Below are positions 25,394 through 33,984 of a stretch of 64,000 bases of DNA, one piece after another (within the stretch, counting starts at the first letter, position 1; each line of letters starts with the position of its first letter). The DNA is from Methanosarcinales archaeon Met12 (GTDB taxonomy: Archaea > Halobacteriota > UBA148 > JAJOKI01). The stretch spans positions 372,001 to 436,000 of the forward strand of contig CP017966.2 of the NCBI GenBank assembly GCA_002813105.2, given 5' to 3'. The notes beneath the pieces are model-generated. The model was not told where the DNA came from. It saw only the letters and a list, made by a program, of their open reading frames with translations, and searched no databases. A program made the position numbers and the translations under genes.

Positions 25394-25549
25394 TTATCCC
25401 TTTCCTGCCTTGCTCATCTTGGATTTCATTCGCAATCCTGTATAACCGCATTTTCTGCATCTGTCAGCCCGTACCGAATTGCGCGCTTTACATTTCATGC
25501 ATATTTTAACATTGAGTAATTTTTTCTCTGCCTCTGGAAATCGTGCCAT
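25394..25549 (-). CDS. rpl40e: Ribosomal protein L40e
   Basis: 51 residues from ATG 25549. The zinc ribbon C-M-K-C-K-A-R-N...C-R-K-C-G-Y is intact, with a basic C-terminal tail. Large-subunit protein, cotranscribed with GGGP synthase two bases downstream. Confidence 0.95.
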   Translation of the reverse strand: MARFPEAEKKLLNVKICMKCKARNSVRADRCRKCGYTGLRMKSKMSKAGKG

Positions 25550-25743
25550 GATATCATCTCCATTCGTATGACGTTTAACAGTCAATATAGCATTTAATAT
25601 TAACCTTAATCTTAACAAATTCTACAGTATTCTATAGTATTATAGTATGGTTATGCTCTTTAATATAACCAATATACCAGAACACCCAAAGGCAAAAAGA
25701 GTATATATAAGAAAAACAATCACTATATCATAAAGCACAAGAG

Positions 25744-25950
25744 GTGAACTTTATAATAGGTTCTACAGAATTACTGTTGCTAATATTGTTGTTATTTATT
25801 GGTGGATTGTTCTCTCTTTCCTTTAAACCAATTAGAAAAGCAACTGGGGCAGTTTTAATTGTCGCTGGAATAATTTTTAGTCTTACTGGAATTGGCATGA
25901 TTATTGGGTTGCCACTAATCTTTTTTGGAGTAATATTAGTCGTAATTTAA
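25744..25950 (+). CDS. Small hydrophobic membrane protein
   Basis: 68 residues with two or three membrane segments (about 8-26, 34-51 and 52-68). The start is unsure: the frame's only start is GTG 25744, which lies inside the GAGGTGA that would be its own ribosome-binding site. Unrecognised family. The 190-bp gap on its left is A+T-rich and probably carries divergent promoters for it and for L40e. Confidence 0.4.
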   Translation: MNFIIGSTELLLLILLLFIGGLFSLSFKPIRKATGAVLIVAGIIFSLTGIGMIIGLPLIFFGVILVVI

Positions 25951-26098
25951 GACGTGTACACTCCGACGGTGGAAAGGGCAAGAGTATGGCAGACCCTCAG
26001 ATGATATAGCTATTGTCTATCCCAATCATAGTAGCTATAAAATCTTCCTTGGTATTTCAGTTCCAAACTTTGTAAAAACTATGGAAAACCATTATAAA

Positions 26099-26617
26099 TC
26101 ACATATACCCCTCCTGAATTTCAATCACTTCCTTGCTATCCTTTGCCCCCGAATACTCTTCCAGTGGCGCCCTGTTGAGTTCTAAAAATTCCAATCCCCA
26201 CTTGAATTTAGCGAGAATTTGTTCTGCCCGTTCCCTTTGTCCAAGAATATATAATGCTGCCGCCAGCGCCTCGACACTGCTCAGCTTGAACGGTTTGCCA
26301 TAGTTAACGGGATTTGCGGCAAGCAAGAACGGCAACGCTCTATGCACCATCCGTTTTTCCCTGAGCAAAGAAAAAACCCGTTCAACCTCTTCCCACGAAC
26401 AATCAAGCACGATGATGCCCTTCTGTGCCCATTTCCCGTCGACAGGAGAAAATGCCCTTTCCGCGGTGGGGTCGAGCAATATCGCGCCAGAAGGTAGCCT
26501 TTTTATAGCATTGTACAATCTAACCATGCCGAGCCGCACCAATTTTTTAGCAGTGCATTTCTTGGGCGCGCATTGGTGCGCGTGATATACATATAAGGGG
26601 ACATCCATCATCGACAT
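26099..26617 (-). CDS. tsr3: DUF367 / Tsr3-type rRNA aminocarboxypropyltransferase
   Basis: 172 residues. The segments [17 protein letters not shown], and [18 protein letters not shown] match the Tsr3 family, which transfers the aminocarboxypropyl group of SAM to a pseudouridine derivative of small-subunit rRNA. Its transcript is divergent from the tRNA-Gly gene. Confidence 0.85.
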   Translation of the reverse strand: MSMMDVPLYVYHAHQCAPKKCTAKKLVRLGMVRLYNAIKRLPSGAILLDPTAERAFSPVDGKWAQKGIIVLDCSWEEVERVFSLLREKRMVHRALPFLLAANPVNYGKPFKLSSVEALAAALYILGQRERAEQILAKFKWGLEFLELNRAPLEEYSGAKDSKEVIEIQEGYM

Positions 26618-26689
26618 TTATTTACGTCCAAAGCATATTAACCCTTAAGAATGCGCCGATAGTCTAGTGGCCATGACATGGGCCTTCCA

Positions 26690-27055
26690 ACAACCTTTTA
26701 AAAAAGGGTGGTTCCTGCTTCGCGGAAACACCTTCACTCTGCGTAGCAGAGGTGAAGGTTGATCAAAAAATGTGCTGCACTCGCTAACGCTCGGCAGCAC
26801 TAAGGAAATTCTCACAATAATCAACTACAAGAACGATCAACCTGCTCACTGCTCCGTGTGGCAGATGGAACATCTGCCACTCCGTCTAAATCTCCGGATT
26901 TAGTCGGCAGTGAGAGGGCCTCTACGAAGTAGCGGCTCCTGTTTGCAGGTTGGTTTGCAGGTTGGAACAGCGCGACCCCATGACCTATTGAGCGAAGCGA
27001 GATAGGTCGTCGAAATGATCAACCTGTTTGCAGGTTGGTTTGCAGGTTGGAAGAT
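26690..27055 (+). other. tRNA-Gly(UCC) intron, structured
   Basis: 366 nt with several hairpins. GGTGGTTCC...GGAAACACC (26708-26733) is followed by CCTTCAC-TCTGC-GTA-GCAGA-GTGAAGG (about 26732-26760); both are shared with the intron of tRNA-Gly(CCC). Further on are GTGCTGC...GCAGCAC (about 26771-26799), CCTATTGAG...GAGATAGG (about 26984-27005), and two copies of a GTTTGCAGGTTG doublet. No ORF is convincing. Confidence 0.75.
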
Positions 27056-27066
27056 AGCCCATGACC
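26938..27066 (+). repeat. Duplicated 3' splice-site region with 12-bp tandem doublets
   Basis: The segment CCTGTTTGCAGGTTG-GTTTGCAGGTTG-GAA occurs at 26938-26967 and again at 27023-27052. Each copy consists of two tandem GTTTGCAGGTTG units and is followed by a sequence ending in CCATGACC. Only the second copy has GAAG-ATA-GCCC and can form the splicing motif; the first reads GAAC and cannot pair with CUUC. Confidence 0.75.
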
Positions 27067-27106
27067 CGGGTTCAAATCCCGGTCGGCGCATTAAAGAGGA
27101 GTCCAA

Positions 27107-27418
27107 GTGAAGCAGAAAAGCTGGATACGCGACATGGCGAAACAGCGCATAGAAAGGCTGTTTGAACTTGCCGAACAGGAATTCAGGGAGCATCCAGAAA
27201 GGAGCGACATATATATCCACCTGGCAAGGCGAATCGGAATGCGCCACAACGTCAGGATTCCGAGAGAACTGAAGAGACGGATGTGCAGGCACTGTTACTC
27301 TTATCTCGTGCCAGGTGGCAACGCGCGTGTGCGACTGCGGGGAGAATACGTGGCAGTAACCTGCCTATCATGTAAAAAATTGATGAGATATCCATATGGA
27401 CAAAAAAAGGCTATATAA
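27107..27418 (+). CDS. rnp4: RNase P protein component 4 (Rpp21-like)
   Basis: 103 residues from GTG 27107 behind GAGGAG. The zinc-binding cysteines C-R-H-C and C-L-S-C-K are visible near residues 59-62 and 86-89. With the RNase P RNA it trims tRNA 5' leaders. It lies directly behind a tRNA gene and before yhbY, at the head of the long translation operon. Confidence 0.9.
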   Translation: MKQKSWIRDMAKQRIERLFELAEQEFREHPERSDIYIHLARRIGMRHNVRIPRELKRRMCRHCYSYLVPGGNARVRLRGEYVAVTCLSCKKLMRYPYGQKKAI

Positions 27419-27659
27419 ACTCAAGTCAGATGCGGCATTGCTCGACCCGGTTATGCAGGTTGGCAAAAACGGCGTTACGGAAATGCTTGCAGATGAGTTG
27501 AAAGGGCAATTGAAGAAGATGCGCCTTGTCAAGGTCAAATTCCTTAGGTCTGCTACGGATGGCGCAGGGATAGAGCAAGTTGCACAACAGCTCTCTCAAG
27601 CGACAAAATCCGAGTTAATCGAGATAAGGGGGAGAACTGCAGTATATTTTAAAAGATGA
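27396..27659 (+). CDS. YhbY/CRM-domain RNA-binding protein
   Basis: 87 residues in one CRM fold: V-G-K-N-G-V-T (residues 23-29) is the G-x-x-G-type loop. YhbY proteins bind pre-ribosomal RNA. The gene overlaps rnp4 by 23 nt, a common archaeal arrangement. Confidence 0.85.
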   Translation: MDKKRLYKLKSDAALLDPVMQVGKNGVTEMLADELKGQLKKMRLVKVKFLRSATDGAGIEQVAQQLSQATKSELIEIRGRTAVYFKR

Positions 27660-27740
27660 GCGATAGATTAATCAACTATCATATTTCCTTAGTAGGACGA
27701 ATATTATAAGTAGGTTCACGTTATTGAATGGAGGTTGAAT

Positions 27741-28163
27741 ATGACGACGGTTTATGATGTGCCAGCACATGAGCTCATAATTAAAGTAGCAGAGCACTTA
27801 AAGAAGAATGAAAAATGTACGCCACCTGAGTGGGCGGCTTACGTAAAAACAGGTGTGCACAAAGAGCTGTCACCGTTGAATTCTGATTGGTGGCATATCA
27901 GGTGTGCATCAATCCTCAGGCGAATATACATAGATGGCCCAGTAGGAGTGGAGCGGCTCAGATCATTCTATGGCGGGAGGAAAAACAGAGGGTCACGGCC
28001 CGAGCGATTCTTCAAAGGAAGCGGTTCAATTGCACGCAAAGCGCTCAGGCAATTAGAAGATATAGAGTACGTTCGCACCATGAAAAACGGCCGGGTCATC
28101 TCGCCACAAGGTAGGTCATTTCTGGATAAAATCGCAAATGAAGTTAAATCTAAATCTGCGTGA
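27741..28163 (+). CDS. rps19e: Ribosomal protein S19e
   Basis: 140 residues from ATG 27741, behind GGAGGTTG; an in-frame TTG at 27735 lies inside that site. P-P-E-W-A-A-Y-V-K-T-G-V-H-K-E near residues 34-48 and the D-W-W-H-I-R-C-A-S-I-L-R-R motif are S19e signatures. Small-subunit protein. Confidence 0.95.
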   Translation: MTTVYDVPAHELIIKVAEHLKKNEKCTPPEWAAYVKTGVHKELSPLNSDWWHIRCASILRRIYIDGPVGVERLRSFYGGRKNRGSRPERFFKGSGSIARKALRQLEDIEYVRTMKNGRVISPQGRSFLDKIANEVKSKSA

Positions 28164-28179
28164 AGAAGATTTCGCCCTG

Positions 28180-28231
28180 TGCCAGTTCGAAGAACTGGTA
28201 GAGTTGTAATCCCGAAGGGATTTCAACATCG
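28180..28231 (+). repeat. Two-hairpin palindromic element, copy A
   Basis: Hairpin 1 is CCAGTTC-GAA-GAACTGG (28182-28198). A linker follows, then hairpin 2 GTTG-T-AATCCC-GAA-GGGATT-T-CAAC (28203-28227). It lies between S19e and PDCD5 genes. A sister copy with compensating base changes is in the DUF99 gene, and a partial one lies before serA. Confidence 0.75.
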
Positions 28232-28252
28232 TAAAATATTGAGCGTGATATA

Positions 28253-28579
28253 ATGGTCGACGAAATCGAAGATATCAGGAGAAGAAAACTAGAAGAATTG
28301 AGGCGGACACAGATGCAGGCGGCACAAGAAGATGCAGTACATGCAGAGGTACTTGCCAAAAAGCAGGCAATTCTCCGCCAGATACTGACGCCAAGTGCGA
28401 GGGAGAGGCTCACAAATATACGAATGACGCGCCCCGAATTTGCCAGTCAAATAGAGGGGCAGTTAATAATGCTGGCTCAGAGCGGACGGTTGCAGGCGAT
28501 GATCGACGATGGCCAACTCAGGCAGATATTATTGCGGATTCAGCCAAAGAAGAGAGATATAAATATTCGACGAGGTTGA
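28253..28579 (+). CDS. PDCD5-family DNA-binding protein
   Basis: 108 residues. A helical bundle with R-R-K-L-E-E-L near the start and the conserved I-L-T-P-S-A-R-E-R-L-T-N-I segment near residues 43-55. The archaeal family (TFAR19-like) regularly stands between S19e and L39e, as here. Its biochemical role is not settled. Confidence 0.85.
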   Translation: MVDEIEDIRRRKLEELRRTQMQAAQEDAVHAEVLAKKQAILRQILTPSARERLTNIRMTRPEFASQIEGQLIMLAQSGRLQAMIDDGQLRQILLRIQPKKRDINIRRG

Positions 28580-28590
28580 AGGGGTGAATG

Positions 28591-28743
28591 ATGAGTAAGA
28601 AGACAAAGGGTAAAAAGATGAAATTGGCAAAGGCTACTGCCCAGAATCGACGCGTTCCTGTCTGGGTGATAATGAAGACCAACAGGACAGTGACGACACA
28701 TCCAAAAAGACGAAGCTGGAGACGCAACGATTTAGACATATAG
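28591..28743 (+). CDS. rpl39e: Ribosomal protein L39e
   Basis: 50 residues, basic, beginning M-S-K-K-T-K-G-K-K and containing [12 protein letters not shown] and [12 protein letters not shown]; this is the complete L39e. It lines the exit tunnel of the large subunit. GGGGTGAATG precedes it. Confidence 0.95.
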   Translation: MSKKTKGKKMKLAKATAQNRRVPVWVIMKTNRTVTTHPKRRSWRRNDLDI

Positions 28744-28756
28744 TGCTGGTGATAAC

Positions 28757-29020
28757 ATGGCAGATGGAAAAGAACAGATTTATACGATCCCATTGAAAGA
28801 TACAAAAAAGGTGCCGAGATGGCGGAGAAGTAAAAGAGCGATGAAGGAGATTAGAGAATATTTAATAAGGCATATGAAGGTCGACCCGGAAAAGCTCCAC
28901 TTGGACGAAAGCATAAATAAAAAAATCTGGGAGCGCGGAAGTGAAGCTCCGCCCTCCAAAATTCGAATTAAAGCGATGAAATTCGAGGACGGGGTCGTCG
29001 AAACGGAAGTTGTGAAGTGA
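28757..29020 (+). CDS. rpl31e: Ribosomal protein L31e
   Basis: 87 residues with R-S-K-R-A-M-K-E-I-R-E and I-W-E-R-G motifs. Large-subunit protein near the tunnel exit. 13 nt after L39e and 9 nt before aIF6. Confidence 0.95.
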   Translation: MADGKEQIYTIPLKDTKKVPRWRRSKRAMKEIREYLIRHMKVDPEKLHLDESINKKIWERGSEAPPSKIRIKAMKFEDGVVETEVVK

Positions 29021-29029
29021 TTGGTATAA

Positions 29030-29689
29030 ATGCCAGATAAGTTGTATATTAATGGAAGTCCATACATCGGCGTATTTGGCACAAGCACCGAGGATGTCGT
29101 GGTCCTACCGACAAACATTCAAGAGCACGTATTCAAGGAAATATGTAAGGCATTGGATGTCCAGGGCGTAAAGACGCTTATCGGGGGCAGTTCTGTGCTG
29201 GGTGCGCTGATATGTGGAAATTCTTCTGGTTTTATTGTGCCACAATATGCACTGGATGACGAAATTGCAAAACTCGAAAAACATGTGCAAGTTTCAAGAT
29301 TGCAGGGCAAGATGACCGCGGTCGGAAATTTAGTCCTATCAAACGATAGCACTGCAATGGTACACCCGGACATGTCTAAAAAAGCGATCAGGGCAATCAA
29401 GGATACCCTAAACGTGGAAGCATATAAAGGAACAATAGGCGGATTGAAAACTCCTGGGGCGGCAGGAGTGGCAACCAACAAAGGTGTGCTGGTCCATCCC
29501 AATGCTACCAGTGCAGAACTGAAGTTTCTGGAGGATATATTTAACCTGCCGGTGAACGTCAGCACTATAAACTATGGGCATAAGTTGATCGGTTCTGCAC
29601 TGCTGGTAAACTCGAAGGGATATGTAGCCGGAGGAGATACAACTGGGCCCGAACTGGGAAGAATCGAAGAGACTCTTGGCTTTATATGA
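29030..29689 (+). CDS. eif6: Translation initiation factor 6
   Basis: 219 residues of five-fold pseudo-symmetric repeats (for example G-S-S-V-L-G-A-L-I-C-G-N-S and G-V-L-V-H-P-N-A-T). aIF6 binds the large subunit and prevents joining. It lies in the standard L31e-aIF6-LX order. Confidence 0.95.
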   Translation: MPDKLYINGSPYIGVFGTSTEDVVVLPTNIQEHVFKEICKALDVQGVKTLIGGSSVLGALICGNSSGFIVPQYALDDEIAKLEKHVQVSRLQGKMTAVGNLVLSNDSTAMVHPDMSKKAIRAIKDTLNVEAYKGTIGGLKTPGAAGVATNKGVLVHPNATSAELKFLEDIFNLPVNVSTINYGHKLIGSALLVNSKGYVAGGDTTGPELGRIEETLGFI

Positions 29690-29699
29690 GGTGATATTT

Positions 29700-29882
29700 A
29701 TGAAGAAATACATCGTACAGGGAGAATTCAGGGCAGGAACGGAATGGGAAAAATTTACGAAGATGATTTCAAGCCAGAATGAAAAGACAGTAGTTGAAAA
29801 AACATACTCCTTGATGGGCAGCGAACATGGCCTAAAAAGGAATTTTGTTAGAATTCATTCGGTAAAAGAAAGAATTCGTTAG
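29700..29882 (+). CDS. rplX: Ribosomal protein L18a / LX
   Basis: 60 residues from ATG 29700 (M-K-K-Y-I-V-Q-G-E-F-R-A-G). The core S-E-H-G-L-K-R is normal, but the last residues (V-R-I-H-S-V-K-E-R-I-R) are encoded by the first copies of a 31-bp tandem repeat, and the stop lies in the second copy. The C-terminus has therefore been rewritten by repeat growth. Confidence 0.85.
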   Translation: MKKYIVQGEFRAGTEWEKFTKMISSQNEKTVVEKTYSLMGSEHGLKRNFVRIHSVKERIR

Positions 29883-29961
29883 AATTCATTCGGTAAAAGA
29901 AAGAATTCGTTAGAATTCATTCGGTAAAAGAAAGAATTCGTTAGAATTCATTCGGTAAAAG
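29847..29961 (+). repeat. 31-bp tandem repeat, three full copies and one partial
   Basis: Full units start at 29847, 29878 and 29909, with a partial unit from 29940. The unit begins GTTAGAATTCATTCGG and ends GAAAGAATTC, so each holds two GAATTC sites. The first copies form the 3' end of rplX; the last ends in AAAAGAGGAATG, giving the ribosome-binding site of the prefoldin gene. Thirty-one is not a multiple of three, so a copy-number change would alter the rplX tail. Confidence 0.95.
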
Positions 29962-29965
29962 AGGA

Positions 29966-30373
29966 ATGAAAATGGACAAAGATGAGCTTCAAGATATCGT
30001 CGCCATGACACAAGAATATCAAGCCAGGGCGGGAATATATCAGCAGCAGCTCGCGCTAATCGACGTCTCGCTGGGTGAGTGCGAGAGTGCCATAAAGACG
30101 CTTGAAGAATTGGAGAATAAAAAAGCAGGTGAAGAGCTCCTGGTTCCAATTGGTGCAGGGGTGTACATGCATGCTACAATAACCCGGGCCGATGATGTCT
30201 TGATGGAGCTCGGCGCCAGCATAAGTGCAGAGAAGAATATAACCGAGGCAAAAGACGCACTGGTAAAGAGAAAAACTCAACTGGGCAAAACGCACGAGCA
30301 TTTGGGCAAAAGTTTGCGCGAAATATACGACGAGATGCAAAAATTGCAGATGAAAGCAGCGCAATACAGGTGA
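29966..30373 (+). CDS. pfdA: Prefoldin alpha subunit
   Basis: 135 residues. Two long coiled-coil helices flank a beta-hairpin region with V-P-I-G-A-G-V-Y-M-H near residues 55-64, as in archaeal prefoldin alpha, which captures unfolded proteins. ATG 29966 or the ATG at 29972 could be the start. Confidence 0.9.
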   Translation: MKMDKDELQDIVAMTQEYQARAGIYQQQLALIDVSLGECESAIKTLEELENKKAGEELLVPIGAGVYMHATITRADDVLMELGASISAEKNITEAKDALVKRKTQLGKTHEHLGKSLREIYDEMQKLQMKAAQYR

Positions 30374-30377
30374 GTCG

Positions 30378-31292
30378 ATGTTCAATGACCTGAAGAAGAC
30401 GTTCGGTGCTTTTATAGAGGAAACGAAAGTGTTCCTTATCGAACGTGAATTCATAATAGATGAAAAGAGCCTGGAAACGCCATTATGGAGCCTCGAACTG
30501 GCGCTTCTCGAAGGTGATGTCGCACTGCCGGTGGCAGAAGATATCGTCCAATCCGTGAGAACTGAACTACTCGGCACGACAAGAAAATGGCGCACCGATC
30601 TCGACGAAATTCTGAAGGATGCGCTGCGCAAAGCAATAGCAGATGTATTTACTGCTAATTGTTTCGATTTTGATGAATATATAGAAAAAGTCGAAAAACC
30701 AGAGAACATCGTTTTTGTAGGAGTCAATGGAACTGGAAAAACGACCACGATTGCAAAAATCGCTCACCATCTGGCAAACAGAGGATACTCGGTCGTCATG
30801 GCATCCGGCGACACGTTTCGCGCTGGAGCGACCGAACAAATAGATAAACATGCCGAACGGCTGGGGATTAAGCTGATCAAACATCAGCCTGGAGCAGACC
30901 CCGCTGCAGTGATATATGATGCAATTCAATACGCAAAAGCGCGACAAAAGGATATCGTCCTCTCGGATACTGCTGGGCGCATGCACACGAATATAAATCT
31001 GATGGATCAACTCAAGAAGATATGCAGGGTGACCGACCCGGGTCTGGTCATATTCGTCGACGAAGCCACGGCTGGCAACGACGCTGTCGAGCGGGCGAAA
31101 CAGTTCAATGATTCCATCGGCATCAATGGATCGATTCTGACGAAAGTGGATGTGGATGCAAAGGGTGGAGCTGCGCTTTCAATCGCATTTATCACGGGAA
31201 AACCGATATTATTTCTTGGAACTGGTCAAAAATATGACGACCTGTCTAAATTCAAACCAGATTGGCTATTAAATCGATTATTTGAGGGATAG
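30378..31292 (+). CDS. ftsY: Signal recognition particle receptor FtsY
   Basis: 304 residues. The SRP GTPase NG domain is complete: [10 protein letters not shown] near residue 115, D-T-A-G-R near residue 200 and T-K-V-D. It lacks a long acidic A domain, as usual in archaea. It docks SRP at the membrane. It lies 4 nt after pfdA and 2 nt before srp54. Confidence 0.95.
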   Translation: MFNDLKKTFGAFIEETKVFLIEREFIIDEKSLETPLWSLELALLEGDVALPVAEDIVQSVRTELLGTTRKWRTDLDEILKDALRKAIADVFTANCFDFDEYIEKVEKPENIVFVGVNGTGKTTTIAKIAHHLANRGYSVVMASGDTFRAGATEQIDKHAERLGIKLIKHQPGADPAAVIYDAIQYAKARQKDIVLSDTAGRMHTNINLMDQLKKICRVTDPGLVIFVDEATAGNDAVERAKQFNDSIGINGSILTKVDVDAKGGAALSIAFITGKPILFLGTGQKYDDLSKFKPDWLLNRLFEG

Positions 31293-31294
31293 GA

Positions 31295-32599
31295 ATGATT
31301 GGTGATCTTGGTAGTTCGCTGCGCGATGTGATTAAAAGGGTCGCCAGGGCCAATAGAATAGATAAGCGCACAATAGATGAAATTGTCAAGGACATCCAGC
31401 GGGCGCTGTTGCAGGCAGATGTCAATGTCAAACTTGTCATGCAACTCTCATCCAGAATTAGAGAGAGGTCTCTCGAGGAGAAACCTGTGGCAGGAGCAGA
31501 TCCAAGAGAACATGTCATAAAGATAGTCTACGAAGAGCTTGTCAAAATCATCGGCGAAGGCGCAGACATGCCACTGGGCGAACAGACTATATTGATGGTG
31601 GGCTTGCAGGGCAGTGGAAAGACCTCCACCACGGCAAAGCTAGCCAGATTTTTCCAGCGGAAAAGGCTAAAGCCGGGCGTAATATGCGCCGACACATACA
31701 GGCCTGGCGCTTACGAGCAGTTGAAACAGCTGTGTGAACGAATCGATGTCCCATTTTACGGCGAAAGAGACAATTCAAATCCGATTTCAATCATAAAGAA
31801 AGGGATGAAAGAACTGGAAAGATGTGAGATTAAAATCGTCGATACCGCTGGGCGCCATGCACTTGAAAGGGATTTGATCGAGGAGATGAAGGATATCCAT
31901 GAACTTATAAGGCCAAATCAAAAACTGCTCGTCCTCGATGCCTCAATCGGCCAGGCCGCGAGCGAGCAGGCAAAAGCGTTCAACGATGCAATCGGGGTCA
32001 CAGGCGTCATAATAACCAAGATGGATGGTACTGCCAAGGGAGGTGGCGCACTGTCAGCGGTTTCTGAAACCAATTCGCCCATTGCGTTTATAGGAATGGG
32101 GGAAGCCGTCGATGACCTGGAGCGATTTGACCCAGACGGTTTCATCTCCAGACTGCTCGGAATGGGAGATATCAAAAGTCTAATCGAGCGTGCTGAAGAG
32201 ATAGTATCTCCCGCAGACGTGGACGTAAAGTCGATGATTCGGGGGCGCTTTACGTTAAAAGACATGTATAAACAATTGGAGGCCATCGACAAGTTTGGTC
32301 CTTTAAAGCATATAATGCAGATGCTGCCCTTTGGAGCGGAGCTCTCTGACGATTCGTGCCAGGTCACAAAGGACAAACTTGCCCGTTACAGGGTAATGAT
32401 GGATTCAATGACAAACGAAGAGCTCGAAGACCCGAAGATTGTCGGAAGTTCGCGAATGAAAAGGATTGCACGCGGATCCGGCACTTCTCTCGAGGATGTG
32501 AGGGAATTGTTGAAGTACCACAAGATAATGCAGAAGACGATGAAGGGTCTGCGGGGCGGCAGGTCACCGATGCAAAAACTGATGAAGAAGTTTAGGTAG
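31295..32599 (+). CDS. srp54: Signal recognition particle protein SRP54
   Basis: 434 residues. N domain, then GTPase [11 protein letters not shown] near residue 104, D-T-A-G-R, T-K-M-D-G, then a methionine-rich M domain (residues about 295-434; for example M-Y-K-Q and M-Q-M-L-P-F-G) that binds signal sequences and SRP RNA. Confidence 0.95.
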   Translation: MIGDLGSSLRDVIKRVARANRIDKRTIDEIVKDIQRALLQADVNVKLVMQLSSRIRERSLEEKPVAGADPREHVIKIVYEELVKIIGEGADMPLGEQTILMVGLQGSGKTSTTAKLARFFQRKRLKPGVICADTYRPGAYEQLKQLCERIDVPFYGERDNSNPISIIKKGMKELERCEIKIVDTAGRHALERDLIEEMKDIHELIRPNQKLLVLDASIGQAASEQAKAFNDAIGVTGVIITKMDGTAKGGGALSAVSETNSPIAFIGMGEAVDDLERFDPDGFISRLLGMGDIKSLIERAEEIVSPADVDVKSMIRGRFTLKDMYKQLEAIDKFGPLKHIMQMLPFGAELSDDSCQVTKDKLARYRVMMDSMTNEELEDPKIVGSSRMKRIARGSGTSLEDVRELLKYHKIMQKTMKGLRGGRSPMQKLMKKFR

Positions 32600-32608
32600 A
32601 GGTAATCT

Positions 32609-33334
32609 ATGAAGCCTAAATATAGTATTATAATTGCAACAAAAAATGAAGAAGAAGCCATAGCCAAGGTGCTTTGTTCTATCCCAGAAGAGGTTGCCAA
32701 ATATTCAGAAACAATAGTTGTTGACTCCTCCACAGATTATACACCGATAATAGCAGAGAGATTGGGAGCAAAAGTAATTAAAGAAAGTAGAAAGGGAAAG
32801 GGCAGGGCAATGAAGAAAGGAGTGAAATCAAGCAAAGGGGATGTATTGATATTCTTAGATGGCGATGGTACTGACCCGCCTGAGTATACCCCAAAATTAA
32901 TAAAAAAGTTGAATAATTCTGATCTCGTTCTGGGTTGTAGAAGTATGGAATGCTTTGAAACAGATGACAAAATGATGAGGCAGATATTCAGAGTTTATGG
33001 GTTTTTTGTTAGGCCCCTATTTTATCTTGTGGGCTTTAAAGTCTCAGACCCATTAGCAGGATTTAGAGTAATCAGAAGAAAAGATTGGGATAAACTTGAT
33101 CTAAAAAGTAATGATTTTGAAATAGAGGCAGAAATGAACGTAAAAGCAACAAACGAAGGATTTGTGGTAAAAGAATTGGCAATACCACATTTGAAAAGGG
33201 GAGGAGGTCTCAGAAAAAGTAAGCTTATTACCAATCCAAAAATGTGGTTTAGAATTATGAACGTAGTTTTAAAGTACATCAAAGATGAAAAGTTGAAAGT
33301 AAGACTAGAAGACCTTAGAGAAAAGTTAAAGTAA
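32609..33334 (+). CDS. Family 2 glycosyltransferase (dolichol-phosphate mannosyltransferase-like)
   Basis: 241 residues. GT-A fold with I-I-I-A-T-K-N-E-E near the start, L-D-G-D-G-T-D-P-P (D-x-D site) near residue 86, and no C-terminal membrane helices. It probably moves a sugar from a nucleotide to a polyprenyl phosphate. It is more A+T-rich than the SRP genes before it. Confidence 0.75.
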   Translation: MKPKYSIIIATKNEEEAIAKVLCSIPEEVAKYSETIVVDSSTDYTPIIAERLGAKVIKESRKGKGRAMKKGVKSSKGDVLIFLDGDGTDPPEYTPKLIKKLNNSDLVLGCRSMECFETDDKMMRQIFRVYGFFVRPLFYLVGFKVSDPLAGFRVIRRKDWDKLDLKSNDFEIEAEMNVKATNEGFVVKELAIPHLKRGGGLRKSKLITNPKMWFRIMNVVLKYIKDEKLKVRLEDLREKLK

Positions 33335-33346
33335 ATTGGGGGAAAT

Positions 33347-33862
33347 GTGCTAGATGCTATCCGTGACAGGAGGAGCGTTCGTGAGTTTACGGATGAGACG
33401 GTTGACGACCAAACCATCACCGCCGTCCTGGATGCTGGCAGATGGGCACCCTCTGGGCTGAACAACCAGCCATGGCGATTCATCGTGATCAGGGATGTTG
33501 GCACCATTGACAGGATCTCTCAGTGCACCAAATACAGCGATGTTGTTAGAAGTGCCCCATTGCTAATAGCTATTTTCATAGACACAAATGCGATGTATGA
33601 TCGAACCAAAGATGTACAAGCGATTGGTGCATGCATACAAAATATGCTCATAGCCATCCACAGCATGAGCTTGGGAGCGGTATGGCTCGGGGAAATACTA
33701 AGCCAAAAGGAAAAAGTCAATGAAATATTGGACGCTCCTGACTCCCTGGAATTGATGGCGGTGCTCGCTATCGGTCATCCAACAGGCGAGAGGAGGGCCT
33801 CTACGAGAAAAGCCATCAGAGAGACCGCATACAAGGAGCGGTATGATAGTCCATGGGAATAA
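33347..33862 (+). CDS. Nitroreductase-family flavoprotein
   Basis: 171 residues from GTG 33347. FMN site R-D-R-R-S-V-R-E-F (residues 6-14) and A-P-S-G-L-N-N-Q-P-W near residues 34-43 are typical. Electron donor and substrate are unknown. It is short, as in single-domain archaeal members. Confidence 0.8.
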   Translation: MLDAIRDRRSVREFTDETVDDQTITAVLDAGRWAPSGLNNQPWRFIVIRDVGTIDRISQCTKYSDVVRSAPLLIAIFIDTNAMYDRTKDVQAIGACIQNMLIAIHSMSLGAVWLGEILSQKEKVNEILDAPDSLELMAVLAIGHPTGERRASTRKAIRETAYKERYDSPWE

Positions 33863-33984
33863 CCCTGTCAGCTTATATTTTGTTTTGAATTTCATAGTTG
33901 TATGCCCCTAAAAATGATCGACTTTAACTGATGGATATATTAAAGATGTGATATCTTATATCAGAATAGGACAGGGTGATCGAC

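Larger units (their letters stand above)
26653..27090 (+). tRNA. tRNA-Gly(UCC) with a 366-nt intron
   Basis: Exon 1 is 26653-26689 and exon 2 is 27056-27090. The acceptor stem GCGCCGA/TCGGCGC, D-arm, T-arm (CCGGG-TTCAAAT-CCCGG) and discriminator A are all good. Spliced, the anticodon loop is CUUCCAA with anticodon UCC. The splice site is a perfect bulge-helix-bulge: GGGC:GCCC, bulge AUA, CUUC:GAAG, bulge CAA, CAACC:GGUUG, cut at the usual 37/38 position. CCA is not encoded. The intron is far longer than usual for archaeal tRNA introns. rnp4 begins 17 nt downstream. Confidence 0.92.

Noticed and set aside
26653-27090. Homing endonuclease gene in the large tRNA intron
   Set aside because: No open frame of useful length and no LAGLIDADG motif; the intron is made of hairpins and repeats.
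28180-28231. CRISPR repeat, because hairpin 2 (GTTGTAATCCC...GGGATTTCAAC) resembles repeats of some type I systems
   Set aside because: Copies are single, kilobases apart, differ in sequence and have no spacers. One is inside a coding gene. A dispersed palindromic element fits better.
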